A stretch of 64,000 nt of DNA, from NCBI GenBank assembly GCA_001557505.1, contig LSAX01000007.1:1550001-1614000 (forward strand), in the 5' to 3' direction. The DNA is from Reticulascus tulasneorum (taxonomy: Eukaryota; Ascomycota; Sordariomycetes; Glomerellales; Reticulascaceae). The number at the start of each line of letters is the position of its first letter. The stretch's first letter is position 1. A program made the translations under genes and the position numbers. The notes beneath the pieces are model-generated. The model was given only the letters and a program-made list of their open reading frames with translations. It did not search any database and had not been told where the DNA came from. Positions 1 through 11,207 of the stretch are shown in pieces.

Positions 1-123
1 ACCTTCTTTATGCTGTTTTGTACTTAGAGGTTCGACGGATATTCGACGTCTATCCAGATGCGCGGTGGTGTCTTTGGGGATATCAGAGAAGGCTGTCGTT
101 GATAGCCGGACCAAGAGCATCTA
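1..123. other. Left-edge 5' flank
   Basis: This short stretch lies directly upstream of the first gene and should hold its 5' leader. Its own promoter is probably cut off by the window edge. No other gene is visible in it. Confidence 0.4.
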
Positions 124-2382
124 ATGGCGACCAAGAATCGGAGTATCACGAGCTTCTTCAAACCCATCTCGAAATCTGTGTCATCGCCAGCCTCGTCTAG
201 CCCGGATCCCCCATCACCTGGATCTCTTGGTAATAGTCCGGCCAAGAGCGTAATCGCCAATAATGGAACTGCCGAGGAGATTCTCAGCCCTTCCTTCATT
301 TCGCAGAGCCCCAGAACCCCGTCTACTTCCCAACCGCAGTTGCGAAATCCGGTCAGGGCCCTGCCTTTCTCACCAAAGGTGCGACGAGTATCGAAGTCAC
401 CATCAACATCAGCATCTGCCGCTCCACACCTAGACCCCACTGTCAGTGTTGACGGCGATGTCGATAGGCTGAGCCATGGCTCCGGCTCTTCAGTTTGGAC
501 GGGAACACCGTCGTCACACAACCGAGTCATATTGAAGCCCAAGTCCAGGTCTCAGTCGCCATTCCTGGCACCACCGTCATCCCCGCTTATTTCATCGTCG
601 CCACCATCACTGCCGGACGTGAAACAGAAAGTCAGCATTGACGCTGAGATCCCAGGTTCTGACGATGATGATTCTGATAGCTTCTTGTGGGACGATCCTC
701 TTATGCCTACTGGGCAAACAAAGCCGATGGCGAGCATGCGATCACCCAAGAGGCGAGATCCATGTGTAACGCCGAAGGCCAAACGCGTAGCAGTCTCGTC
801 GTATTTATCGCCGCCAGTCTACAGGCCGACGCACAGGTTCGATATGAAGACTCTACTCAACCATGCCGAGAAGGACAAGGCAACGGAGGAGAGCTCCAAA
901 CGAGTGGCTCTCATCAAACTTGAGGAGGAGGAGCAGGAAACCAGCATTATGGACGCTAGCCCCAATACTAAGCGCCATCAATTCGTCAACTTCGCTGCAG
1001 TTGGTGAAGATGACGAAGCAGCTAAGCAGAAAATGATTCGGGCCATGGAACGGACTGAGACTGGGGCTACTAGAACGAGGTGGTACTTTTTCAAGACAGA
1101 AACGGACAATCCTATCAGCACCGAAGCCCCATTCCCGAAACAGTCTGCCAAGGGGCCGTGGGCTCTTCTATCAGGCACCGTGAAGAGTAGAAACCAGCAT
1201 ATCATGTCGGGACTGCCATACAATATGGCGTCCAGGAGAAGGCTGCCAGACGAGATCTTTCTCTGGCTTATGAGTGCCCTTCACGCCGCAGAATCGGCTG
1301 CCCTGCAAGAGGAATATCGCAAACTCATCGAAGTCTGTCCCGACCAAATAGACGACATCATGACCGTTGAGTGCCTGCAGAATATGTTTCAGAAACTTGG
1401 GGCCGGAGATCATCTCACGACTGCCAAACAGCGAGCAGTTCGAGAAGTCGAGAATGCTTATGATGGGAAAGATTGGACGATACTCCGCGTGCACCTTAGG
1501 TTATTTTCGGACATATCATCTAGCCTTGCGGTTCCATCCCTTGTCTATTTAGTCAAGATGCTACTGCGAATGGGCGTGGACAAAATGGTGATCGAGAATC
1601 CCGACGTCCTCGTTGACTATCAAGGTGCCATGACCAGCCTGATTGCGTCCGTGTCCCTGGATAGTTGGGACGACTTCGTAAGTCTACTTGAAATGTGACT
1701 TCGGACTATGATACTAACGCTACACTAGTGCATGGAGGTTTGTTCGTTTCTATGTGACGGGTTCGAGAAAGCATCTTTTCGTGTTCAACCTCTCGTTGTC
1801 ATGCCGATTGGGTCAAGACGTGTCCACGATCTTCGTAGACGTTTGGCAATTGCTTTCCTAATGAAGAGTCCCGAACTAGCCAAAAACTACCCAGATGAAA
1901 TCTTCACACTGGAGAGAGCAATCGAGCGTCTCAAAGACTCGGAATTCAACATCAACCGTCGCACGGACTATGTGGACCTACGGGCTTACATACTTCTTCT
2001 CGATATGGCGATTGATAATGGTTCATATCAACCAGAAGGAAGTACACCTGCTGATGAGAAGGTGTTCGATGCGAGCGTGGATCGCCTTGCTAAACGGCTC
2101 CAGACCATCTGGCGGAGCATCAATGATGCCGGAACGGCATACATGTCTCGTACCGAGGCGAAAAGCGTGCTGGAGCGGGTTCAGCACCGGCTCACTTATT
2201 CCGTACGTAGACGGCCACCAGCAAAGCAAAGCTTGTTCGACATACCCGAGCGGGAGGATCCGTCTGCGCCAAAGCAAACCAACCTGTGGAAATGGTACCA
2301 GAAACCCCGGAAACCGGTGGTTGTGGACTTGTCAGACGACGGCGAGGGCGAGACATTTTTATCTGCAGTTGATGGGTTGTAA
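124..2382 (+). CDS. Nuclear protein with PIP-like and SUMO-interacting motifs; possible Nse6/SLF2-like genome-stability factor
   Basis: Two exons, 124-1677 and 1729-2382. The 51-bp intron (1678-1728) has a gtaagt donor and an actaac branch site; joining is in frame and gives 735 aa. Residues 5-12 (NRSITSFF) resemble a PCNA-binding PIP box with Q replaced by N. Residues 13 to about 310 are low-complexity and rich in S, P and acidic residues. From about 345 to 660 the sequence looks helical and globular (FLWLMSALHAAE, CPDQIDDIM). The end carries VVVDLSDDGEGE (about 715-726), a good SUMO-interacting motif. From memory of the family, the helical part recalls the CANIN domain of Nse6/SLF2 proteins that help load Smc5/6, but I could not test this. 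The PIP-plus-SIM layout is typical of replication or repair factors. The first ATG that includes the PIP-like motif was taken as start. The gene is convergent with V-ATPase E, 174 bp away. Gene call is firm; function is inference. Confidence 0.85.
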
Positions 2383-2556
2383 ATATACCTAAGTACCTGC
2401 AGTATTAGCCCTAATTGGGCACGATTTGTATCATACAGCATCTGAGAGACAGAGCGCGGAGCCTTAACCCCTGTGCTACCCTAATTCGACGCAAAGCTGC
2501 CCCGTCCCGCCCCCTATTGAATAGTGATGCGCCATTGAATTTAGCAGCTTGCCTGC

Positions 2557-3377
2557 TTAATCGTAGAACTTGCGGTTGGGGTTCTTTCCGAACAGAGCCT
2601 CTCGTACAGCCGGCAAAGCATCATCCTCGAGGAGCTCTAGTCGCTCCTCGAAAGTGTTGTTGATATCGATCTTGCCCTTGCCACCGATGATCAGAACACC
2701 TCCGGCACTATGGCAATCAAAGTCAGCCAATGGGTATAAAACGTAAACCATGGGGATATCTCACCTCCCTGCTGGTAAGGGGCTTCCCTCGTCGAGCTTA
2801 GCCGAGGTTTCCTTGCCAGTCTTCTCCTTGTACTCCTTGACAGCCGCGTCAATAGCTTTCTTGGTGATATCAGCGTCTGCTTTCCGAGCCCGGATCTCGA
2901 TATCGGACTCGTTGAGAGCATAGAGGCCCTGCAGGACCAAGTTCTTGAGGATGGTCTGGTACTTGTTCTTATCCTTGGTACCATCAGGCAGCTTCTTCGC
3001 CGCCGTCTCGAATATGGAGTCCAAGAGCTGCTGTCGAGCCGCCAGGACCTTGAGCCTCGACTTGTTGGAGACCGTGGAGCGGGTGATCTGCTGCGACATT
3101 TGGGCCTGCTTGAACTTCTTCTCGTACTGGCTGTCGATGGAGTCGGTCTCCTCGCGGACGAGCTTCGATTTCTCGATCGCGAACTCCTCGTTGGCTTTGA
3201 TCTCGATTTCGCGAGCTTTCTCAGTAGCTTCCTGCTTGATGAACGCCGTCATCTTGCGGAGTTCTTGACCGACCTTCGAAACAGCAATTAGCTACGGCAG
3301 CTCGGGTTGAGGAGTTACAGCCGCAATGGGCTATCTTGGGAGCTTACTTGGTCGTCGGTCAGTGGTGCGTGTGACAT
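2557..3377 (-). CDS. vma4: V-type proton ATPase subunit E
   Basis: Three exons on the minus strand: 3348-3377, 2765-3273 and 2557-2707. The introns are 74 bp (3274-3347) and 57 bp (2708-2764). The product is 229 aa, the usual length for subunit E. The start gives a ten-residue first exon, MSHAPLTDDQ, that joins to VGQELRKMTAF, the expected N-terminus of fungal subunit E. A long charged helix (AFIKQEATEKAREIEIKANE) is followed by the C-terminal head with GGVLIIGGKGKIDINNTFEE. Subunit E forms, with subunit G, the peripheral stalks that tie the V1 catalytic head to Vo and resist rotation while the enzyme acidifies the vacuole. It starts 780 bp from the divergent NIPA gene. Family identification is strong. 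Confidence 0.95.
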
Positions 3378-4157
3378 CTTGACGGTTTGTGATGAGCGAC
3401 TTTCGGTTCGATGGGGTATTTTAGGAATCGAGTAATTCTACCAGTGATGTCCGCAATTGTCGGGGCAAGCTAGATAGCCTGTCGGGGGTAGCTGGTCAGA
3501 GATCGTAGACACGAAAGATGAGTCGTGCTGTTGTGTCTCTTCAAGGCCACCCGTTGCTCGAAGTTGCACAGCTTGGGGGACGCTACAGCCACAGCTCTCT
3601 CCACTCCCCACCTTAATCAGCCGTGCCTAATTGGCGCCGTCGTCCAGTGACATCACGCTGCGAGATAAGATAATCCGTGGCCGGCTGTCAGGTGACGGTG
3701 CACCGCCACAACTCGTGCACTCGGCACTGCAGGGAGAGTCAGGTACCGAGAGAGGTCAAAGAGATGGCGATGGGCAACGTCTTCTGTTTCGTACTACGCA
3801 ACTAGCTGCCCGACTTGTTTCGATGTGCTTATCCTGTATTTACTAGACCTCCTTACTGCGATTTCAATCACACGAACTTGCGCACCACCAACTAGCAGCT
3901 ACAGAGAAGCTGTCGCGATTCAAGAGCTGCTGAAGCTACACCGACGTCCCTCGTAGGTACGAGCACTGCGTCATTGAAGCGATCCCGACCACCCGACAAC
4001 AAACCTGCTGCAAGGTGTCTGCCAGCTTTGTCCGGTAGCTCGAACTATACATACCGGGTATTACTTTGCATGAGAGAGGGGCGGTAACTCATATGGGACC
4101 TCGAAGAGCTGCTTCATCCCCGACCGCCACCAGATGACCGACGACTAGGTTGGCGCA
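3378..4157. promoter_or_regulatory. Shared divergent intergenic region of vma4 and the NIPA gene
   Basis: This 780-bp stretch separates two divergent start codons and must hold both promoters and leaders. I see no convincing TATA box or named factor site. A short ORF starting near 3631 looks like chance. Confidence 0.45.
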
Positions 4158-5812
4158 ATGGGGTCGATTGGCGGCACCTCCCCAGGGGGGCTTATCGCCG
4201 TATGTTCTCACGATGAGGCGACGTATTTCGGTCAGTTTAGCTAACTGTCTTGCGTGTGTAGGTTGGAATTATAGTCGGTCTTCTATCTACAAGCGTCCAA
4301 AGCTTGGGTCTCACGCTTCAACGAAAATCCCACATACTCGAGGACGAAAAGGGACCACACGATATTCGTCGGCCACCATACCGAAGAAGGAGATGGCAGG
4401 TTGGGATGGGCATGTTTATAGCGGCGAACCTCCTCGGTAGCAGCGTTCAAATCTCGACTCTTCCGCTACCGGTTCTCTCGACTTTGCAAGCATCCGGGCT
4501 AGTGTTCAATTCAATATGCGCGACGTTGATACTTGGCGAGCCCTTCACGAGATGGTCTCTGTGGGGCACATTATTGGTGTGCGCGGGTGCGATACTGATC
4601 GCCATCTTCGGGGCGATACCGGCCCCGGCACACAACTTGTCAGAACTGCTCGAGCTACTCGGGCGGCGGCCCTTCGTGATCTGGATGATCATGCAGGCTC
4701 TCCTCGTTCTGGCCATTGCAATCGTGACGGACATGGTCAACACGTTCTCGAGCTTCTCGAAGGATTCAAGATTTCGACTTATTCGTGGTCTGGCATACGG
4801 CTGCATCAGCGGCATCCTCTCTGCGCATTCGCTGCTCGTCGCCAAATCGGCAGTCGAACTGATTATTAAAACTATATCTGATGGCAACAACCAGTTTGTG
4901 CACTGGCAAGCTTGGATGCTTGTGGTAGCGTTGGTGGTCTTGGCTCTCAGCCAGCTCTACTATCTTCACCGGGGATTGAAACTCGTCTCAACGTCGGTGC
5001 TTTACCCGCTCGTCTTCTGCATCTATAACATTATTGCGATCCTGGATGGGTTGATCTACTTCAAGCAGACCGATCTCATCAATCCCCTTCGCGCCTGTCT
5101 CATCGCTCTGGGGACAGTCATTCTTCTTTCTGGCGTGCTGGCGCTATCCTGGCGTCTTAGCGACGAGCAGCATCCCCCCGCCGTGGGACAGTCCTCTCTC
5201 GCCCCTGGGCTTGGCCTTGTCGAAGACACTGATGGAGAAGAGGAATCACTGGTTGGGTCAGACGCCATCGATGACGAAGACAACACCCTTCCCGCCTCGT
5301 ATCATACCTTCGCACCGCAGAATGGCGAGACAACACCCCTCACTCCAACTCGAAAGAAGAGTTTCCGTTGGCAGGAGCGCGCCGAAATCTGGGGCGAGCT
5401 GGAAGACCAAGACAGGGCGAGCCCGCCACTAAACCGAAGACGCTCCAGCACCATTCCCGCGTCCGGGGAAACAACTTCCCTCCTCCCAAGACGGAGCATA
5501 AGCGGGACCAGTGGTCTGGCCGAGGCCGGACCCAGCAGCGACTCGCCCTCGCGGCGACCCAGGCGAAGGCGGAAATCTACCGGCTTCCCGGGCTTTACCG
5601 CGCGACGGCCAAGGAGGAAGGAATCCGGTGGTATACAGGATGCCATCGGCGGCATATGGAAACTCAGGTGGTGGCGGTCGAAGCCGAAAGGGACGCCCCC
5701 CGGATCATCGGGCCAGGGTGATAGCTCCGCGTGGCCGGAGTTTCGAGACGATCCGGGCGAGGGGAGCCAGGATGATAGGGACAGACGGAGGGGCAACGAC
5801 TCGCCTGTATAA
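4158..5812 (+). CDS. NIPA-type (DUF803) magnesium transporter, DMT superfamily
   Basis: Exons are 4158-4199 and 4262-5812, with a 62-bp intron (4200-4261; gtatgt donor, gctaac branch). The product is 530 aa. The short first exon (MGSIGGTSPGGLIA) joins in frame to VGIIVGLLSTSVQSLGLTLQ, the first membrane helix of NIPA proteins. About nine hydrophobic segments follow up to residue ~330, including QISTLPLPVLSTLQASGLVF and ILGEPFTRWSLWGT, which are typical of the DMT/EamA fold. The last ~200 residues are hydrophilic, rich in S, R, P and acidic residues, and probably a disordered cytosolic tail with phosphorylation sites. Animal NIPA proteins carry Mg2+; the substrate here is inferred from the family. 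The gene is divergent from vma4 and convergent with the tetraspanin gene. Confidence 0.9.
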
Positions 5813-6510
5813 TTACCCAGTATATGTATTGAGGAATCATTTCATCTGAGACAAGGCGTATCTTGATACGCAGAAGGCAGGATAGCCACTTTTTGTTGGT
5901 CAGAAGAACCCCATAGCGAAAACTTGGCTTTATTGTGTCAATACCACGGGCAGAATCCAAATACAAGCAATTCTTGACCCGTTCTGGTTGGAGAGCCTCC
6001 GTTTCGCAAAAGAATCCCGTCATACCATGCAATAGCGGCCATTACGAAAGGGGCTTGGCTATCAGCAAAGATAGATTCTCAACGGCAAATGCAAGTATAT
6101 ATCCACTCTATATTTCAAGGTTATGTACCAAGCTATGGAGATACCGCGCGCACTCACACGAAATCAACACAAACACATCTAGGAACACGGAGAAAACAAG
6201 GAGAGAAATACATGCTGATGCCCGAACCGCCATGGAACAGACAGAGTACATATCCATGGAAAAGCGTCCTCGCGCGCCAGAGTCTAAAATTTGCAGCGTT
6301 TGCCCCGTAGACCCGTCTAGTCGAGGAATATCTTGCTATCATGTCCAACATCAAACATCATTGTGCGTTTCCCCCCATGCAACGAACGCACCACAAAAGA
6401 GAGGCCCCGTCTTTAAAAGAAACAAAAGACGTCGATTAAGGGCCAGCCAATGGCGGGCAGCGGACACAGAAGAGAAGAGAAAAAGGGGTGGCTGTGGCCG
6501 CCACTGATGA
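5813..6510. other. Convergent 3' region between NIPA and tetraspanin genes
   Basis: This 698-bp stretch lies between two facing stop codons and should hold both 3' UTRs and terminators. The ORFs in it show no protein-like features. No other gene is seen. Confidence 0.5.
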
Positions 6511-7321
6511 TCAGATGGTGGCATAGCCGCTCTTCTCGTCAATATGGCGGTAGCGCTCGCGTTCCTTGCGGTCCTTCAACAGGCAGGCCGTGGCGAGGAT
6601 GAGGACTGCGTCGATGCCGACCATGCCGAAGACGGCAGTGAAGATGTCGTCGATGAAGATGTTGGCAAAGCTGGTGATCGGGGCCGAGCAGCCGCGCATG
6701 AGGGCCGCGGCGGCGGGACTCGGACATACGGGGTTGGTTATGAAAGCGGGCGATGTGCTGTTGGTATAGCCGCAGCAGTTGAACTGGCGTTTCTGTTAGC
6801 AAACCCGATTCCCTTTGGGGAGATGTGACGGCTTGGAATTCTGAACATACGGTGCTTTGCATCAGGCTCTGCACTCTGGCGTCTTGCGTATTCCAGATCT
6901 GGGAGAAGTCGTCCTTCGTTCGCAGGGTGAGGACCCAGAGGTAGACACCAATAACCAGACTGAACAATCCACAGATGGTGACGAGATACCCGCTCAGCTT
7001 CAACCACCCGCGAGTAGGCGTTACCATGCCGGGGATCGTGAACAAGAAGGTGATGAAGATGAAGACGGCATTGGCAATCCCCGCTGGACACGCGCAACGT
7101 TAGCATTCCACGTCTTGTCGGCCAGGCCGCATCGGACTTGTTAGACACCCACCTTGAAGCGGAAACCTTTGGTACAGCAGGTCCCTAGCTGCCTGTGTCC
7201 CCTCCGACGGGATCTCGTTCATGATGTTCTGAACAATCAACGAGAATCCCAGCTCCAGCGCCCCGCTGACAAGGAACAGCAAGTCGGCGGCCACGAAGGC
7301 CATGAGAATCTTGTTGGGCAT
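6511..7321 (-). CDS. pls1: PLS1-like fungal tetraspanin
   Basis: Three exons on the minus strand: 7153-7321, 6851-7083 and 6511-6783. The introns are 69 bp (7084-7152) and 67 bp (6784-6850). The product is 224 aa, matching the length of fungal PLS1. There are four membrane segments. The large extracellular loop begins with the tetraspanin CCG motif (FNCCGY, C137-C138-G139) and has two further cysteines, C154 and C166, for the expected disulfides. The cytosolic end is short, with ERYRHIDEKSGYATI. In plant pathogens such as Magnaporthe, PLS1 is needed for appressorium-mediated penetration; in saprotrophs it acts in ascospore germination. Its presence suggests a filamentous ascomycete, but not the lifestyle. 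The symbol rests on length and remembered similarity; another tetraspanin class is less likely. Confidence 0.88.
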
Positions 7322-10044
7322 CTTGAACTTGTTTGATAATGAGCAGCCACGGGCTCAAGAGAGTCGCCCCGAGAGACTCGGCTGCTCGCCTCTTCCGCCT
7401 AACTTTCCTCCTCTTTTTTCCTTCCCCCTTTTCCTTCGTTGCTGTCTTCGGATATCGAATTTAGCGGGTATGTATGACGACCGGCGTCTTTTACGGAAGT
7501 TCGGTTTCGGCGATGCGATCTGAATTGAGAGTCGGGCTGCTGCTGTCGAAAGTAGGGAACGAGTTCGACCAGCAAAAAGACAACCTCCACCTGCCTAAAG
7601 CGCACTAAAAGTAAATAAAAAGAGAGAATGTGAAGAAATGAACAAAAGTTTCCAAAACCAACAAACGAAGACTCAATAGCCGAGTCTAGAGGTTGGAGGA
7701 GAAGGAGAAAAGAAGCGTGTCAAGCGGAGAGGCAGTGAGTGTATCGGGCGGTCCCACACCTTCAAAGCGCCAGCGAAGAAGGAACAAACCCCAGAGCTTG
7801 TCTAGTTTCCACTATCCAGCGCTCTCGAAACCTGCGAAGAGAAGGGAAAAAAGGAGACAGGAGGAGGAGAGAAGCGCCAGCATTGTGACAATGAGAAACG
7901 CAGCAGAAACAGCAAATGGCTCCACTGGGGCAGCGTCCTGGCGCGGCTTCAGAGGTAAGTGAAGGGACCATGATGATTCGCATTCCCCGACATATGCCGT
8001 TTCAGACGAGGGTCGATGAAGCATCATCGCCATGCGCACGTGCCACCTGTTGCGCAGTGCCATCCCGGGCGCCCGGGGTTCGCCAATCAGGAGACGCCAA
8101 AAGTCGAAGAGTCGCCTGATTTGGGTCGAGGCCCTGAAAAGCCACCCACCATCCACCCATCCACTCTCTGCAGCAGTTAAGTTGGATCCATGATCCCCCT
8201 CATCCACTGCATACACCTTACTGTAGTCCGTAATACGTACACTTGAAATTCGGTTTGCCGCCTGAGGTTACAGGGCGCTTTTGCTTGAAGCAGGGTCATA
8301 TCCTCCCCCCCCCCCGCTCCCCCGTCTCAGTTCCTTTCAGCGCCGACCTTTTTTCTTATGCCACCAGCCAATCGCTGTGCTTGGATCTTTTAACTTCTGC
8401 CGTGGAACTGGCATCGTGACAGAAATCGGACGATTATCAAGAAGATTCGGTGGTACCTACATACCCTACCTTGCACAGAGTGGCACGACATCGGCGACAG
8501 CAAAGCTTTCTGCCCCTTACCCAAGGCAGTCATAGTGTTTGATGGTTGAACTTCTACCTTGGCGGCGACCCGTCGGTGGTGAATGTAAGTGTAACCACAG
8601 GTGCGGGTAGTAACCGGGATCATGCTACTATTTTAGACTTCTTCAATTGAGGCTCTGTTTTGCTGCGAAATCAGATATCGATTTGATAAAATCGACTTTC
8701 ATCGTTCGGCAGCTGCCTACATGGGGTGCGTATTCGGCACTTCGCAATCAGGCCTACGGTCATCTCCTTTGGTCATCAGTTCAGCCCATTCTTCGGATGC
8801 CGCGTCGTTGTAGAGCTCGTACTCGGTTCGTTTGACGTTTGACAAGCCGGGCTCGTCAATCATGGTGATGCCAACAACCGTGAGCGGTTGAAACATGTGT
8901 CTTCAGAAACACAAACGTCGGCAAGGAAACTTGTCGAGCGCCGCCGGCTACGAACTACGCGGTAAGGCTGATGGACTGTTTGTCGATGGAGCAAGTGCAC
9001 CCAACCGTCGTTCCGTCAAACATTCCGAGACATCGCAGCCGGCTGTCGGCATGTCGAGCAAAGCCAAAGATATCGAGGTCTGATTCGCCAGCAAACCATT
9101 TCCGCTTTATTTTCTTCATTCGCGCGGCCCTTGTTCTGATCGCCGTGCGCTGGCTGAAAGAGCTAACATTGGGACACATAGGTTGGAAGACGGAGGATAG
9201 TTAACTAATCCGTACACACTTTGGTATATAGTCTCATCGGCTGCTCTTGCCAGTCTGCCCTTAGGTGCGGTCCGGAAGATTCAGATCGGATGGTCGAGAA
9301 AGTCGCCTTCAATTCATTAGGGAGAACCCTTTTCGATCATGTCTGACCCCCATGATTTGATCCACCTGCAAGGCAGGTCTAAGAGATGTGGAAGGTGGGA
9401 GGCCCCTAGGTAACCTTGCGTATGCCTACGGATGACAGCACATTCCATATCCTCGAGATAGCAACTTGGCAGCAAACCTTTTCCAGTTCTATCTCCCAGG
9501 CACACCAAGCAGCCATTAGCGTTGCAGATCCTGGCTGTCTGCTTGCGATCACTTGATCATCAGCAGGGCTCCAGTCCCCCCTTTTGTCTCCGTCCTGCCT
9601 TATCTGTGTAGGACGAGGACGGGAATAGGCCAACGGAATAGTCTGTACGACCAACGTGAAGAGTTGAGAAAAACATTGTGCAAGAACATCAAAAGCTGGA
9701 ATGCAACGCCTTCAGAAGTTGTCCTGTTCACACTTTGGTCTGTTGCCACCTGCCAAATGCCTGCTTTCTTCAAACCTATATATGAAGACTTTCTAGTCCG
9801 TAGAAAGAGGCTTAATCCGAAGGCAGAATATGGGTGTGATATCAAGCCATGTGCAAGAAGCCACTTTCGCGAGGCTCACGTAGACCCAAGTCAATGGGGG
9901 TCAGGAGAGTTTGCGCACAAGCCGGGGCATTAACAGCCAGCCTCAGTCAGGGGCGCCCATCCTGTGAACATACATCATACACACTCCTCGCCTCTCCAAG
10001 CGTTCTGCCCATCGGTGCTCGGGGAAGGTTCGGCTCCCGCACTT

Positions 10045-10058
10045 CTACTACGTAGTAG
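10045..10058. repeat. 14-base perfect palindrome CTACTACGTAGTAG
   Basis: The 14 bases read the same on both strands. The 10-base core ACTACGTAGT recurs twice about 1.1 kb to the right, at 11168-11177 and 11198-11207. Function is unknown. Confidence 0.6.
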
Positions 10059-10214
10059 GATGACTTGGGCGATTGAGACATGCAGCGACGCCCCCCGCGC
10101 GCACGATAGTCATCAATCACAGACACCAATCGTCCCGGGAGTCGGCCTCTGCATCCTGGCAAGCCAAGAAATGACAACTGAAGCCATCATGAAGGGCTGA
10201 TAACTGACAGGTCC

Positions 10215-10955
10215 ATGGCTATTAGGGTAGGAGGCTTCCCCCGAGGGACCTTCTTTCCCCTCCCAATGACGGAGCTACATAAGGTACGGGAGTGTGTGTC
10301 GAGGAGGGTCATGACAGGCCCCAACCCAATAAGATTGAGTTTCATGCATTTGCTGCTCAGCTCGGATCTTCAGCCAGGGTGTGACTTCACAGACAGGGCA
10401 GATGCAGAAATCGATAGTCAAGATTGCCAATATCCAAATAATTCGTATGTCGATCATGAGGCCCCAGGAATGACCAGATTCGAGCTGGGATTCAGAGGAT
10501 ATTGTGCAAACATTGCGATGGACCGGGTTGGGGGGTGGGCACCATCGCCGCCGTGCTTGCTTTGGAGGAGCAGCCTGCACCAGCGGACACGCTCTTCTCA
10601 GCCAACAAACCCACTCACACACACCCAGACACCTAGATGCAGATGTCAGGCTCTAGCAAGGAATCTCCTGGGCGGAGGTACGGGAGGAGCTGCGAGTCTT
10701 GCGAACCCATCGCAGTCGAAGGGGCGGACTCTGGGTGCAGGGTGTCTATCCGCTTTGATGGACAGGGGAACAAATGAGAAATGCGAAGGTATCAAAATTT
10801 GCAACTGCGAGTTCTGGCCGGGACCAAGGGGACTGCGCAGCGAAGAGCAACTCGTGAGAATGTTGTTGAGCAGTTTCTCACCGATCTCTATTGCACAGCA
10901 CGGACTTTCGTCCCATATCCCCCCCCTGGTTGGCAAGGTGCCTACCCTCACCTGA
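10215..10955 (+). other. Orphan 246-codon open frame, coding status doubtful
   Basis: An ATG-started frame of 246 codons, the longest in any of the gene-free intervals. The product shows no signal peptide, membrane helix or domain I recognise. It has a scatter of cysteines and proline/serine-rich stretches, and no flanking intron signals were found that would extend it. In roughly 40 kb of non-coding DNA of moderate GC, one such frame by chance is plausible, so I do not call it a gene. A species-specific gene cannot be excluded. Confidence 0.2.
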
Positions 10956-11167
10956 CCGCCGGTAGACCCACCAGCAGGGTCACGTGTTACTAGATATCAA
11001 AATTTACAGTGGTACGGAGTACACTTGCCGCTATCTGATGTGAAAAGACGTCGCCTTGCAGCGTACCTACCAGAACGCCAAATCCTCTGATACAACGCTC
11101 CCACCACACACACATGCGTACCGCGCGCACGACCTTCCCTGGCAGCTACGTATGTAGGTGAAGTCAA

Positions 11168-11207
11168 CTACGTAGTACAGTACGTACGAAGGCCTTACTA
11201 CGTAGTA
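11168..11207. repeat. Pair of ACTACGTAGT palindromes
   Basis: Two perfect 10-base palindromes at 11168-11177 and 11198-11207, 20 bases apart. They sit within a wider run of TACGTA and GTACGTAC motifs (about 11150-11215). The same core is inside the palindrome at 10045-10058. Confidence 0.6.
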
